Source: Aureimonas sp. AU20 (GTDB lineage Bacteria > Pseudomonadota > Alphaproteobacteria > Rhizobiales > Rhizobiaceae). From it: a DNA stretch of 64,000 nt. The position numbers and the translations under genes are program-made. Under the pieces are notes generated by a model. That model was not told where the DNA came from. It did no database searches and worked only from the letters and a program-made list of their open reading frames with translations. Below, piece by piece: positions 23,944 to 33,633 of this stretch (positions are counted from its first letter, which is position 1; every line of letters starts with the position of its first letter). Location: the NCBI RefSeq assembly GCF_001442755.1, contig NZ_CP006368.1, positions 424,889 to 488,888 of the forward strand, given 5' to 3'.

Positions 23944-26900
23944 ATGAGCCAGCCCCCAGCCCCTTCGTTCGAGCAGTTGCGCGCCGAGGCGCGCGGCTTT
24001 CGCGCGCAGAAGCGGCACGCCGAGGCCCTGGCCCGCTTGGCCGAGGCGCTGGACCTGCGGCCGGGTGATGCCTGGACGCGCAACGACATGGCGCTGGAGC
24101 ATCTCTCGCTCGGTCAACGCGGCGGGGCCGAGGCGCTCGCTCGCGCCCTGACGCAGGAAAAGCCCGATTTCGCGCCGGGCTGGCGCACGCTCGCCCTCGT
24201 CGCGCGGGCCGAGGGACAGCACGAGGCGGCGCTGCAAGCCTTCGAACAGGCGCATCGCTGCGACCCGCGCGATCTCTGGAACGCCCATGATGCCGGCGCT
24301 GCGCTGCGCGCGCTGGGCCGAGGGGCCGAGGCGGAGGCGGCCTGGCTCCAGCTGGCGCAGGCGACGCCGCTCGCTCATTCGCTGCGCGGGCTGGCGGAGC
24401 TCGCGCGAGAGCGCGGCGCGGGCGAGGACGCGCTGGCGCTCCTGCGCACCGCGAGCCTGCTCCTTCCGGACGATCCCTGGTTCGCGTTCGACACGGCCCG
24501 GCAGCGCGCCGCGCTGGGGCAGCGGGAGCCGGCGGAAGCGGCACTGGACGCCTTGCTCCAGGCCCGGCCGAGCTTCGCGCCTGCCGCGCTGGAACGAGCG
24601 CGTCTGGCCACGACCCCCGCTTCGATCGAGGCCGCCCTCGCTGCACTTGAAACGGCACAGGCGCTCGGCCCGGAGGATGAGGCGCTGGTCGGCGCGGAGG
24701 CCGATCTCCTGCGCCGAAGCGGGCGGGCGCTGGAAGCAGAGACCCGCCTCGTTCGCTTTCTGGTGCGACACCCGGCCAGCCTCGCGGTCTTGCGCGCACT
24801 GGCGCGAGCGGCGCGCGAGCGGGGCGACGCGCAGGCCGTCGCGGCGCATCTGAAAGCGGCGCTCGCCGTGGCCCCGGCCGATCTCGCGCTGCGCCTCGAA
24901 TGGGCCGTGGCACTTCGTGAGGCCGGCGCGAGCGATCAAGCCGAAGCGCAGCTTCGCGCGATCACCGACGAGCCCGCGCCACCGGTGGATGCGCTGCTGG
25001 AACTCTATCGCCTGCGCGCCCGCACCGAGGGGCCGGAGGCCGCGCGCTCCGTTCTGGACCGCGCCCTGGCGCTGGACCCCGCCCATCCCCGCGCGCTCCT
25101 GCTTCAGGGCGACGACCGGCGCGCCAGCGGCGATCTGGCGGGCGCGGCGGCGGCTTACGATCTGGCGCTGGAACACCGACCCGGCTTCTACTGGGCGCTG
25201 ATGGGCCTCGCCCTCGTGGCGCGCATGGAGGGGCGGCGCGACGAAGCGCGCGCGTTTCTAAGCCAAGCGGCCGAGGCCGAGCCGCTGGAAGCGCAGGCGC
25301 AGCTGGAACTTGCCGCGATGAGCCGCGAGGACGGCGCCTTCGAGGCGGCGCAACGCTGGCTAGCCGGCATTCCCGAAGCGACGCGGCGGCGGGCGGATGT
25401 GGGCGTGGCAGAGGCGCATCTCCTGCGCGCGGAAGGGCGCTGGGCGGAGGCGGCGGGGGCTTTCGAAGCGGCGGCGGAGAGGCAGGCCGCGCGGGTCGAG
25501 ACGCTGGTGGACGCGGCGGAAGACTGGATGCGCGCCGGCCAAGATGGCCGGGCGGAGGCCTGCCTCGCTCGGCTAGAAAGGGCTGCGCCGAACCATCCCG
25601 CCCTTCTCGACGCACGGGCGCGGCGCGCCCTGATACTGGACGATCTGACGGCGGCACGCGACCTGTTCGATCGCGCCGCGGCCGGCGACCCCACGCGCCT
25701 GTCCGCCTGGCTCGGCGCAGCGCGGGCCGAGGCGCTGAGCGGCGAGGTCGAGGCGGCGTTTTTGCGGCTGGACGGGGTCGACGCCCGGTTCGGATCGCGC
25801 CCCGAAACCGCGTCGCTGCGCGCCGATCTCCTGCGCCAGACCGGGCAATCGGAGGCGGCGCGCGCGATGCTGGGAGAGGCCCGGGATCGCCATCCCGGCC
25901 ACGCACATCTCTGGCAGCAGGCGCTGGTGGAGCGCGTCGAGGCCGGGGCCTTCGCCGAGGTCGAGGCGGCCCTTTCCGACCCGCCGCCGGCCTTCCGCGC
26001 GGATGCCGGGCGGCGCCATTTCGTCGGTTCGCTTCTCGCCTCCGCGCGCTGGGATTTCGAGGCGGCGGTGCGCGAGGGCGAGGCGGCCGTCGCGCGCCTG
26101 CCGGGCGACGGCTGGGTGCGCAACCGGCTGATCCACGCCGCGCTTCTCGGCCTCGATCTGGAGCGGGCGGGCGGGCATCTCGCCGCCCTGGCGCGGCTGG
26201 AAGCGGGGTCGAGCCGGCTGAAGGGCAAGTCGGCCAACCCGTCGCAAAGCCATTACGGCCAGCTCTACGACGAGTTCCGCATGGATGCCGACGCGCTGTC
26301 GGCGCTCCGTCCGGCCCTGGCCGAGCCGGCACCGAAGGCGCGGCTCGCTGCCCTTCGCGGGGCCGTTTCGGCCTTTCCCGACAGCACGATCGCTGCGCTC
26401 CAACTTCTCATCGAACTGCGCCGCCAAGGCGCGCATCCCATGGTGGAGGAGATGGAGGCAAGCCACGAACCCAGCCTTGTTCCGCCCGTGCTGCACCAGT
26501 TCTGGGACGAGCCGCCCGTGCCGCCCGACGTGGCGGCTTATGTTCAGAGCTGGCGAAAGGAGAATGACGGGTTCGACGGTCGGATCTGGAGCCGGGCGGA
26601 GGCGGAGGCCTATCTCAATGAGCGGGGCCTCGACGACGCGCTCGCCGCCTTCCGCCGGGCGCGCCAGCCGGCGATGAAAGCCGACCTCTTCCGGCTCGCG
26701 CTGCTCGGCGAAGAGGGGGGCATCTATGCCGATGCCGACGACCGCTGCCTCGCGCCGATCCGCCCGCTTCTCGCCGGCCCGGTCGGGCTCCTGACCTATC
26801 AGGAGGATCTGGGGTCGCTGGGAAACAATGTCCTCGCCGCGCGGCCGGCCCACCCTCTCGTCCTACTCGCCCGCGATCTCGCCAGCGAAGCGGTGAACCG

Positions 26901-27129
26901 GGGAGACGGCGACATTCTCTGGCTGAGCACCGGTCCCGGGCTTCTGTCCCGCGCGGCGGCGTGGCTTCTGGCGACGCGCCCGGCCGAGGTTGCCGATCTC
27001 CGGATCGTCAGCCGGCACACGCTGTCGCGCTTCGTCGCGATCCACTGCCTGACCGGCTACAAGTCCACCGAACGCCATTGGAGCCGCACCGCCTTCGGCC
27101 GCGCGGCGCGGCCTCCGCGCAAAGCCTGA
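23944..27129 (+). CDS. TPR-repeat protein fused to a GT32-type glycosyltransferase
   Basis: Large protein of 1061 residues. Residues about 1-840 are alanine- and arginine-rich helical repeats of the tetratricopeptide kind, for example AEALARLAEALDLRPGDAWT and EAALQAFEQAHRCDPRDLWN. The C-terminal 210 residues form a glycosyltransferase of the DXD sugar-binding family (PF04488, GT32): VLHQFWDEPPVPPDV, AMKADLFRLALLGEEGGIYA, then the DXD motif at Asp930-Ala-Asp932 and ending with CLTGYKSTERHW. No signal peptide. Started at ATG 23944; the upstream frame overlaps GH42 and is not coding. TPR-GT fusions often glycosylate proteins (as in O-GlcNAc transferase-like arrangements), so protein glycosylation is a fair inference. 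Converges on the Hint-domain gene. Confidence 0.85.
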   Translation: MSQPPAPSFEQLRAEARGFRAQKRHAEALARLAEALDLRPGDAWTRNDMALEHLSLGQRGGAEALARALTQEKPDFAPGWRTLALVARAEGQHEAALQAFEQAHRCDPRDLWNAHDAGAALRALGRGAEAEAAWLQLAQATPLAHSLRGLAELARERGAGEDALALLRTASLLLPDDPWFAFDTARQRAALGQREPAEAALDALLQARPSFAPAALERARLATTPASIEAALAALETAQALGPEDEALVGAEADLLRRSGRALEAETRLVRFLVRHPASLAVLRALARAARERGDAQAVAAHLKAALAVAPADLALRLEWAVALREAGASDQAEAQLRAITDEPAPPVDALLELYRLRARTEGPEAARSVLDRALALDPAHPRALLLQGDDRRASGDLAGAAAAYDLALEHRPGFYWALMGLALVARMEGRRDEARAFLSQAAEAEPLEAQAQLELAAMSREDGAFEAAQRWLAGIPEATRRRADVGVAEAHLLRAEGRWAEAAGAFEAAAERQAARVETLVDAAEDWMRAGQDGRAEACLARLERAAPNHPALLDARARRALILDDLTAARDLFDRAAAGDPTRLSAWLGAARAEALSGEVEAAFLRLDGVDARFGSRPETASLRADLLRQTGQSEAARAMLGEARDRHPGHAHLWQQALVERVEAGAFAEVEAALSDPPPAFRADAGRRHFVGSLLASARWDFEAAVREGEAAVARLPGDGWVRNRLIHAALLGLDLERAGGHLAALARLEAGSSRLKGKSANPSQSHYGQLYDEFRMDADALSALRPALAEPAPKARLAALRGAVSAFPDSTIAALQLLIELRRQGAHPMVEEMEASHEPSLVPPVLHQFWDEPPVPPDVAAYVQSWRKENDGFDGRIWSRAEAEAYLNERGLDDALAAFRRARQPAMKADLFRLALLGEEGGIYADADDRCLAPIRPLLAGPVGLLTYQEDLGSLGNNVLAARPAHPLVLLARDLASEAVNRGDGDILWLSTGPGLLSRAAAWLLATRPAEVADLRIVSRHTLSRFVAIHCLTGYKSTERHWSRTAFGRAARPPRKA

Positions 27130-27176
27130 GGCTCGGTCGGGAAGGGGTTGGATCGAGCTTATGAGGCTGATGACGG

Positions 27177-28586
27177 TCAGGCAGCTTCCGCTTCTGGCGT
27201 GTCGATCGCGGCCAGCAGGGCGGCACGGTCCGCGAGGCGGCGGCGGATCGCCATGGGCACCTGCCGCGCGGCCTTGGCGCGGGGCCAGTCCATCTCGGCG
27301 CAGGGCTGCCGCCCGGCCAGCGCGGCGGCCCGTTCGTCGCCATTGTCGAAGGTGAGCTGCTCGGGATTGTCCACGAAGCTTTCCGCCGGCACGCCTTCGG
27401 CCAGCACCAGCGCGTGGCGCTCAAGCTCGATATGGTAATAAACGAGAAGCGCCGGCGGATCGTCCTGCCGCTGGATGGCCGTGCCGTCCACCAGCGCGCC
27501 GGCGTGAACCAGCACCCCGTTCAGCGCCAGCGCATGGTCGGGCGAAACGTAGAGATCGCGCGCGGGAAGCCGAGGTCCCAGGGCGCCGGCCCGGATGCGA
27601 ATCGGATGAACCCGCAGCGGGTCTCCCTCGCCGGAAGCGAGGCTCTGCCGGCCGATCCAGAGAACGGGAAGTGCCTCGCCATCGGCTGTCAGCACGAGAT
27701 CGCCCGGCCGCAGGGTCTCGATCGCCGCTTGGCCCGTGGGCGTCGCGATGGCCGTTCCCGGTCGGAAACAGACTGGAGATACGTTGCCCGCGAGCGGGTC
27801 GGACGTGTTGGAGGAGCCGCCGAGACCACCTGCCGCCGAATGGCCCTGCGTGCCGCCCGAAAGGCCCGATCCGGTGGATGTGCTGCCGCTCGAACTCGTG
27901 GCGGAGTCGCTGCCGCCGCCCGTGCCCGATCCGGCGGTGCCGGAACTCCCGGTAGATCCGTTGCCCGAGCCTTGCCCGGTGGCGGCGCTCATGGCGGTTT
28001 CCGTGGCGCTGTCGCCGGAGGTCGACGAACTGGACGCGCCGGACCCGTCCGACCCGTCGCCACCCTGCCCGCCGGACCCGCCGGACCCGCCGCCGTCGGT
28101 GCCACCGCCACTCGCAGCCGCAGCCGCAGGGTCCGCCCCGCCTCCGCCCTCGGTCGGACGCGCTTCGCCCCGACCCGGCTGAGAAGACCCGCCGCTGCGC
28201 GCGCCGGAGGTCGAGGCGCCGCCGATCGCGCCGGACGGTCCGGCCCCTGCTCCCCCACCCGCTCCGGCGGCCCGCGCCCCGGCGCCATGCGATGCCGCAC
28301 CTCCGGCCGTGGACGTGCCCAAGCCGAGGCCCCCGGCACCTTGCCCGCCATCGTTGACGGAGGCCGCCTCGGAACTCTGAGAGGCCGTCGATCTGGCGCC
28401 CCCGTCCGCCACGCCGCCGCGCGAGCCGCCGCTGCTCGTGGAGGCGGCGGCCGTGGGCGAGGTGACGCTGATTCCAGCCGTGGTGGCCATGCCACCGGCG
28501 ACGACGACATTGGCGGCGGCCGCCGACGCTCCGCCCCCGCTCGAATTGCCGGAGCCGCCGTTTTTCGTGTCGTCGCTTTCGCTCAT
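27177..28586 (-). CDS. Gly/Ser-rich protein with C-terminal Hint (Hedgehog/intein-like) domain
   Basis: Protein of 469 residues from MSESDDTKNGGSGNSSGGG. Residues 1-265 are almost entirely Gly, Ala, Ser and Thr, with scattered Asp, and are surely disordered. The Hint domain (PF13403 type) begins at Cys273 in VCFRPGTAIATPTGQ, the nucleophile of intein-like self-cleavage, followed by IETLRPGDLVLTADGEALPV, HPIRIRAGALGPRLPARDLY and VSPDHALALNGVLVHAGAL. No N-terminal signal peptide. Proteins with this domain in alphaproteobacteria are often large exported or surface proteins, so secretion by a type I route is plausible but not shown. It sits between two glycosyltransferase genes on the opposite strand. 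A longer in-frame extension beyond 28586 lacks support. Confidence 0.8.
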   Translation of the reverse strand: MSESDDTKNGGSGNSSGGGASAAAANVVVAGGMATTAGISVTSPTAAASTSSGGSRGGVADGGARSTASQSSEAASVNDGGQGAGGLGLGTSTAGGAASHGAGARAAGAGGGAGAGPSGAIGGASTSGARSGGSSQPGRGEARPTEGGGGADPAAAAASGGGTDGGGSGGSGGQGGDGSDGSGASSSSTSGDSATETAMSAATGQGSGNGSTGSSGTAGSGTGGGSDSATSSSGSTSTGSGLSGGTQGHSAAGGLGGSSNTSDPLAGNVSPVCFRPGTAIATPTGQAAIETLRPGDLVLTADGEALPVLWIGRQSLASGEGDPLRVHPIRIRAGALGPRLPARDLYVSPDHALALNGVLVHAGALVDGTAIQRQDDPPALLVYYHIELERHALVLAEGVPAESFVDNPEQLTFDNGDERAAALAGRQPCAEMDWPRAKAARQVPMAIRRRLADRAALLAAIDTPEAEAA

Positions 28587-28814
28587 GGACGCGGCTCCGC
28601 CGGGAAAGGTGTTCAAGCCCGCAGCATGGCGCTCCGGCCCCGGTCCGCGCAAGCGAAGGCTGGTGGTAGGGACAGCAAAGCGTGAACGCCGGAACGAGGT
28701 TTGGAGCCGCCCTCGCAACGGCATGGCAAGACGGATCGACCCCCGCATCGCTTCCGGGCGCTTGCCGCACCGGGACGCCAGCTTTCGGACAGCGAGGGCT
28801 GGCATGATGGGGTC

Positions 28815-31304
28815 ATGTCGCAGGAGCCTCGCCTTCCGGTGCCGAACGAATTGTCCGGTTCCGACCTCATGGCCGGCACGCAGGCCCATGAGGAGGCGCT
28901 GGTGTTGGCGGCGACGCGCGCGCTTGGCTCCGGCCGGCCGCGCGACGCGTTCGCGCTCGCCGACCGGCGCTGCCGGCTGGGCGTGCCGCCGCCTGCCTCG
29001 GCGCTGGCGCTCCGCGCTTTGGCGCTTTGGTTCTTGAACGCGCGGGAGGATGCGGCCGCCGATCTCGCGCGCGCCTTCGCCGCCGATCCCGCCGATCCGC
29101 TCGTGGCGCTGGCGATGCTTCAACTCTCCAAGGCCGGTGCCGATCTGCCCGACCCGTCCGCGTTGGTAGCTCAGACGGCGATGCCACATGAACTCCTGCG
29201 CCTCGCGCTCGGTCGGCTCTTCGCGGGCGGCGTTCCGGCCGTGGCGCGGCTCGACCTTCTCGACGGAAGGCTGCTCGGCTGGATCGCCTGGAACGGAGAG
29301 GCGGAGCAACTGGACCTTCACCTGGAGGGCGAGGACGGGGAGGCGCGGTCGCCCATCCGGGCCGACGCGGCGTTCACCTTGGCGCCGCGCGGCGCCCGAG
29401 GCGCCTTCGTGGACCTGCCCGCATCCCCCACCGCGCGGTGCTTCGCGCTCCATTCCAGCGACCTGCCCGAGCCGCTGGCGAGCGGACAGCTTTGGCCGCG
29501 CACCAGTGTCGCCCTGTCCGACCCCGCGCGCCGTGCGCCGCATCTGATCCCCGCGCGGCGCCCCGTCGTGGTGCTGATTCCGGTCTACGAGGATTTCGAG
29601 GCGACGCAGGAAGGCTTACGCGCGGCCGTCGCGGCCAAGGGGCCGGGCGTCCGAGTGCTGGTGGTGAACGACGCCTCGCCGAACCGAAAGCTCGGGCTGC
29701 TGCTCGACGCGCTCGCCGGGCGCGGCCTCGTGGAGCTCCTGCGCAATCCGCATAATCTCGGCTTTGCCGGGGCGGTGAACCGGGGACTCGCCAGCCTGGC
29801 CGGCGGCGAGGACGTCGTGATCCTCAACAGTGACGCCGCCTTGCCGCCCGGCGCGGTGGAGCGCCTCGCCGATGTCGCCTATGGCGAGGCGGGGATCGGC
29901 ACGGTCACGCCCCTGTCGAATGCCGGCGAGTTCGCCAGCTTCCCCGTGCGCTCCGACAGGACGGCGATGCCCTCGTCGGAGGACGCCCGGCGGCTCGACG
30001 CGCTCGCCGCCTCGCTTCATGGCGCGCGGGCGATTGACCTGCCGACCGGCACAGGCTTCTGCCTTTTCCTGCGTCATGATGCGCTGGCAGCCGTGCGCGG
30101 CTTTTCCAGCTTATTCGGGCGAGGTTATTTCGAGGATCTCGACTTGTCCCTGCGTGTGCGCGCCACGGGCTTTCGCAATGTCGCGGCGCCGGGCATCTTC
30201 GTCGCCCATCACGGCGGCCGGTCCTTCTCGACGGAGCGCGGCGCGCTCCTGGCTCGCAACCGGCGGCTGGCCGACCGGCGATTTCCCGCGCACAGGCCCG
30301 AGGCCAGGGCCTTTGCCGCCGCCGATCCGCTGCGCGCCGCACGCGCCGGGCTGGAGGTGGCGCTGGGCGGTTCGACGAGGGCGCGGCTCGTGGTCTTCGC
30401 GCGTGGCGATGTCGCGGCGCGGGAACATCTGTTTCGCCTGCGCCGCGACGGCGACGAGGCTCTGGCGCTGAGCTGGCACCGCGCGGAGGGACGAACGCTC
30501 CTGTCGCTTCGCGCGGGCGAACCCCACGCCGCCCCGCAATCGCTCGACCTGCCACCGGACAACGAGCAGGCTTGGCACGACTTGTTCACCCGCCTCGCGC
30601 CCGGCGTGGTGGACATGGTCGGCCCGCCGCCGCCTGCTCATGTGCGCAAGGTCCTGACCGATCTCGGCGCGCCGATAGACGCCCTTTTCGAGGGGCCGGA
30701 CGCGGTCGCTGCGCTGGAGGCTTGGGGCGGTGCGTCCGCGCATCCGCTTCGCGGGCTTCATGTCGCCGACGAAGGGACGGGGGCGCTGCTCCTGCGCGAT
30801 CTCGGGCTCGAAGCCGAGAGGCTGGACCGGATCGCATTCGCGGAATCTTCCTCCGAAAACGCGGCCGCGCCTGCTTCGCCGCTCGGCCTTCTGATGCCCG
30901 CCCCTAGCCCGCGCGCCGAAGCCTTCGTGCACGCCCTCTCCGCCGCGCTTCGCGCGCGCGCACCTGGCCAAATGCTGTTCGTTCTCGGCCGCGCCTTGGA
31001 CGAGTTCGCCCTGTTCTCGCTCGGCAATGTCTTCGTGACCGGGCCGGTGGAGCCCGTAGATCTCGGCTGGCTGGCGCGGCGGCTGGCGCTTGGCGCGCTC
31101 GCCCTGCCGCCCGGCCTCGGTGGCTGGGGCCAGCTTGCGCGCCTCGGGGCCGAGACCGGCCTTCCCCTTGCCCTTGTCGATCCGGCCGGCCGCCATGCCG
31201 CCGCGCCGCCGAACCTTTATCTGGACCCGTCTGCCCGTGACCGAGACAACGCCCACGCCCTCCTCGATTGGCTCCTTGGTGGCATCCCGCCGGCGCCGGC
31301 GTGA
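28815..31304 (+). CDS. GT2-family glycosyltransferase with N-terminal GW module
   Basis: Protein of 829 residues starting MSQEPRLPVPNELSGSD. Residues about 15-130 are helical and TPR-like. A GW module follows at about 140-225 (ARLDLLDGRLLGWIAWNGEA). The GT2 catalytic domain spans about 250-520: VVVLIPVYEDFEATQEGLRA, VLVVNDASPNRKLGLLLDAL, LRNPHNLGFAGAVNRGLASL, the metal-binding ILNSDAAL with Asp340, then GRGYFEDLDLSLRVRATGFR. The remaining 300 residues resemble a second Rossmann-like domain (DPLRGLHVADEGTG is not exact; HPLRGLHVADEGTGALLL is read) of unknown role. The start ATG follows GGCATGATGGGGTC. It precedes a related protein by 31 bp and they are probably co-transcribed. Confidence 0.85.
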   Translation: MSQEPRLPVPNELSGSDLMAGTQAHEEALVLAATRALGSGRPRDAFALADRRCRLGVPPPASALALRALALWFLNAREDAAADLARAFAADPADPLVALAMLQLSKAGADLPDPSALVAQTAMPHELLRLALGRLFAGGVPAVARLDLLDGRLLGWIAWNGEAEQLDLHLEGEDGEARSPIRADAAFTLAPRGARGAFVDLPASPTARCFALHSSDLPEPLASGQLWPRTSVALSDPARRAPHLIPARRPVVVLIPVYEDFEATQEGLRAAVAAKGPGVRVLVVNDASPNRKLGLLLDALAGRGLVELLRNPHNLGFAGAVNRGLASLAGGEDVVILNSDAALPPGAVERLADVAYGEAGIGTVTPLSNAGEFASFPVRSDRTAMPSSEDARRLDALAASLHGARAIDLPTGTGFCLFLRHDALAAVRGFSSLFGRGYFEDLDLSLRVRATGFRNVAAPGIFVAHHGGRSFSTERGALLARNRRLADRRFPAHRPEARAFAAADPLRAARAGLEVALGGSTRARLVVFARGDVAAREHLFRLRRDGDEALALSWHRAEGRTLLSLRAGEPHAAPQSLDLPPDNEQAWHDLFTRLAPGVVDMVGPPPPAHVRKVLTDLGAPIDALFEGPDAVAALEAWGGASAHPLRGLHVADEGTGALLLRDLGLEAERLDRIAFAESSSENAAAPASPLGLLMPAPSPRAEAFVHALSAALRARAPGQMLFVLGRALDEFALFSLGNVFVTGPVEPVDLGWLARRLALGALALPPGLGGWGQLARLGAETGLPLALVDPAGRHAAAPPNLYLDPSARDRDNAHALLDWLLGGIPPAPA

Positions 31305-31335
31305 CGACCCGCCCGCTCGCGCCGGCTCCGGCGAC

Positions 31336-33633
31336 ATGGCGCTTCGCGTGCGCTTCGTGCGCAGCGCCGAACTCTTGCTCGAAGGCTATGTGATCGACCC
31401 CGCCGACCCGGAGCGGCGGCTGGCGGTGGAACTCCTGCTCGACGGCTTTCCCGCCGGGCTCGCACGCTCCAGCGCCTTCGACGCCTTCGCGCTGGCGGCA
31501 GGCCCTGGCGACGGATGCCACGGTTTTCGGTTCCAGCTCGACGCCGCTGCGCTTCCCCAGCTGCGCCGCGCCGAACTGCGCCTCGCCAATCTCGACATCG
31601 CGCTGGCCCCGCCGATCGACCTGTTGGGCGAATCCTCCCTGGCGCCGAGCGGCGTGCCGGGCGGCCATGTGGAATGGACGGGCGGGCTGAGCCTGTCGGG
31701 ATGGGTGGAGCCGGGAAGCGAGCCTGGCAGGGCTCGCGTGGTGGAAGCCTGGGTGGACGGCGCGCCGGTGGCCCGCGCCCTTGCCAATCGCTGGCGCATG
31801 GAGCGCTTCGGCGTGGAGTCGGCTGAACGTCCCGTCGCCGGCTTTCGCCTCACGCTGCCGCGCACGCTCGCCGACGCCCGCCCGCGCGACGTGGAGGTGA
31901 CCGTGGACGGACGCCCGCTCCCCGGCGGCGCGCTGACACTCGTTGCCTTCCCCGATGGGCTCGCCGCCGTTCTGGCCGCGCGGGCGGAAAGCGAAGCCGA
32001 CGCGCCGCGCGGCGCCTATTTCGACGCCCTGCTGCCCGACCATGTCCCCCTCGGGTCCTTCGAAAGCTGGGAGCGACGCTTCCCCCTGCCCGAGGCAGCG
32101 GACGTTCAGCCGGGCCGCATCGCCGTCCTGGTGGTCGGCGCGGGGGATGGCGAAGCCAGCCTCGCCTCGCTCGGCGCGCCGAGCAGGGCCTTTCCAGCCG
32201 CGATCCTGCCGGCCGTTTCGGGGCCGGCGACCTTCGATCCCGCCGCCGCGCGTCTGTTCCTCGAGGAAGAGGCGGCCGAGTGCGACGCCGTTCTCTGGCT
32301 GCGGGTGGGCGTCGCGTTGCGGCCTCGCGCCCTGGCGCGTTTCCTCGCCGCACTCGACGCCGATGGCGGCGCGAGCTTGGCCTATGGCGATCTGCTGCTA
32401 AGAAGCGACGACGGCGCGCTCCATCCGCTCGCCTTTGCCGCCTTCGGCTACGAGCGGGCGCTGGAGCAATCCGGCCCCGACATGGCCTTTCTGATGCGCC
32501 GGGACGAAAGCCTGGAAGCGCTCGGGCGGGACGTGCGGCATCTCCATCGGCTTATCCTGGCGCCGCTCGAAGCCGGGCTGCATCGGCTCGGCAGATACCT
32601 GCATGTGCCCGGCTTCGCCGCCGTCGCGCCCCTGCCTGCGCCGGAGGCCGAGGTCGACGGGCTGGCGGCGAGCGCCTCCGCGCATCTGGCGGCGCGGGGC
32701 GTCGAGGCGGATCTGCGCCCTCGCCCGGCGGCGACCCTGCCGGCCCTTCGCGTGCGTCGCCGGGGCGCGCAGCCGACGCTCGCCCTGATCCTCGACGCGG
32801 ATGATCCCACGCTGCCGCTGCGCGCGGCGGCGGAAGCGCTGCGTCCCTCCCGCGCGGCCAATTCCGTCTCGCTCTTCGTCAGCGCGCCGGTTCTCGATCC
32901 CGCCTTGCGCGAAGCGCTGAAGCTCGACGGCGTGGAGCTGATCCAGTCCGGCCCCGGGCGCTCGCGCGCTGCACGGCTGAACGCGGCGGCGGACGCGGTT
33001 CGGGCCGATTGCGTCTGCTTCGTGGATGCGCGCCTGCGCCCCGCAGGCGCGGACTGGCTGGAGGAACTGCTCGCCCGGCTGGCGGAAACGGATGTCGGCG
33101 CGGTCGCGCCCACGATTGCCACCGCGCGCGGGGCGATCGTCGAAGCCGGCCGCCTCCTGTCGCCGCTGGGCGTTTCGCTGCCGCTCTTCGCGGGGCTCGA
33201 ACCCGGCGATCCCGGCTATGGCGACGCGATGCGGGCGGCGCGGGAGGTTTCGGGCCTCGGCTGGTCCTGCCTCCTGACGCGGCGCACGGAGTTTCTGGCG
33301 CTCGGCGGCTTCGACGCGCTTCTGTTTCCCCATCATTTCGGGTCGCACGACTACGCGCTGAAGCTGCAGGCCTTTGGGCGGCGCGTCGTGGTGACCCCCG
33401 ACGCCGTCCTGCGCCTCGACGCGCCGTCCAGCGTGCCGCCGGGCGATGCCGCACGCGAGGCTCGGGCCATGCTGGCGCGCTGGCCGGGCGTCGCCGCGTC
33501 GGACCCGTTTCACAATCCGCTGCTGATGCGCGCCGCGCCCTTCCATGCCGGGCTCGCCTGGCCGCCGGGAGACCGGGCACCGCGCCGCTCCCAAGTGCCG
33601 CCCGCGCGCGCCGTGCCGCCCGGCTGGTGGTAG
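31336..33633 (+). CDS. GT2-like protein with two GW modules
   Basis: Protein of 765 residues from MALRVRFVRSAELLLEGYVI. Two GW modules lie at about 1-75 and 115-205; the second reads GGHVEWTGGLSLSGWVEPGS ... VVEAWVDGAPVA ... VAGFRLTLPR. Residues 280-470 carry a degenerate Rossmann-like segment. The C-terminal 260 residues look like a GT2 domain: SRAARLNAAADAVRADCVCF, VDARLRPAGADWLEELLARL, VGAVAPTIATARGAIVEAG and FLALGGFDALLFPHHFGSHD. An in-frame extension to 31090 overlaps the preceding gene and is unlikely. It belongs with 28815-31304. Whether it is catalytic is uncertain, because the canonical first nucleotide-binding motif is weak. Confidence 0.75.
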   Translation: MALRVRFVRSAELLLEGYVIDPADPERRLAVELLLDGFPAGLARSSAFDAFALAAGPGDGCHGFRFQLDAAALPQLRRAELRLANLDIALAPPIDLLGESSLAPSGVPGGHVEWTGGLSLSGWVEPGSEPGRARVVEAWVDGAPVARALANRWRMERFGVESAERPVAGFRLTLPRTLADARPRDVEVTVDGRPLPGGALTLVAFPDGLAAVLAARAESEADAPRGAYFDALLPDHVPLGSFESWERRFPLPEAADVQPGRIAVLVVGAGDGEASLASLGAPSRAFPAAILPAVSGPATFDPAAARLFLEEEAAECDAVLWLRVGVALRPRALARFLAALDADGGASLAYGDLLLRSDDGALHPLAFAAFGYERALEQSGPDMAFLMRRDESLEALGRDVRHLHRLILAPLEAGLHRLGRYLHVPGFAAVAPLPAPEAEVDGLAASASAHLAARGVEADLRPRPAATLPALRVRRRGAQPTLALILDADDPTLPLRAAAEALRPSRAANSVSLFVSAPVLDPALREALKLDGVELIQSGPGRSRAARLNAAADAVRADCVCFVDARLRPAGADWLEELLARLAETDVGAVAPTIATARGAIVEAGRLLSPLGVSLPLFAGLEPGDPGYGDAMRAAREVSGLGWSCLLTRRTEFLALGGFDALLFPHHFGSHDYALKLQAFGRRVVVTPDAVLRLDAPSSVPPGDAAREARAMLARWPGVAASDPFHNPLLMRAAPFHAGLAWPPGDRAPRRSQVPPARAVPPGWW

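Noticed and set aside
28586..29543. N-terminal extension of the Hint-domain protein
   Set aside because: It overlaps the opposite-strand GT2 gene for most of its length; MSESDD at 28586 is the sensible start.
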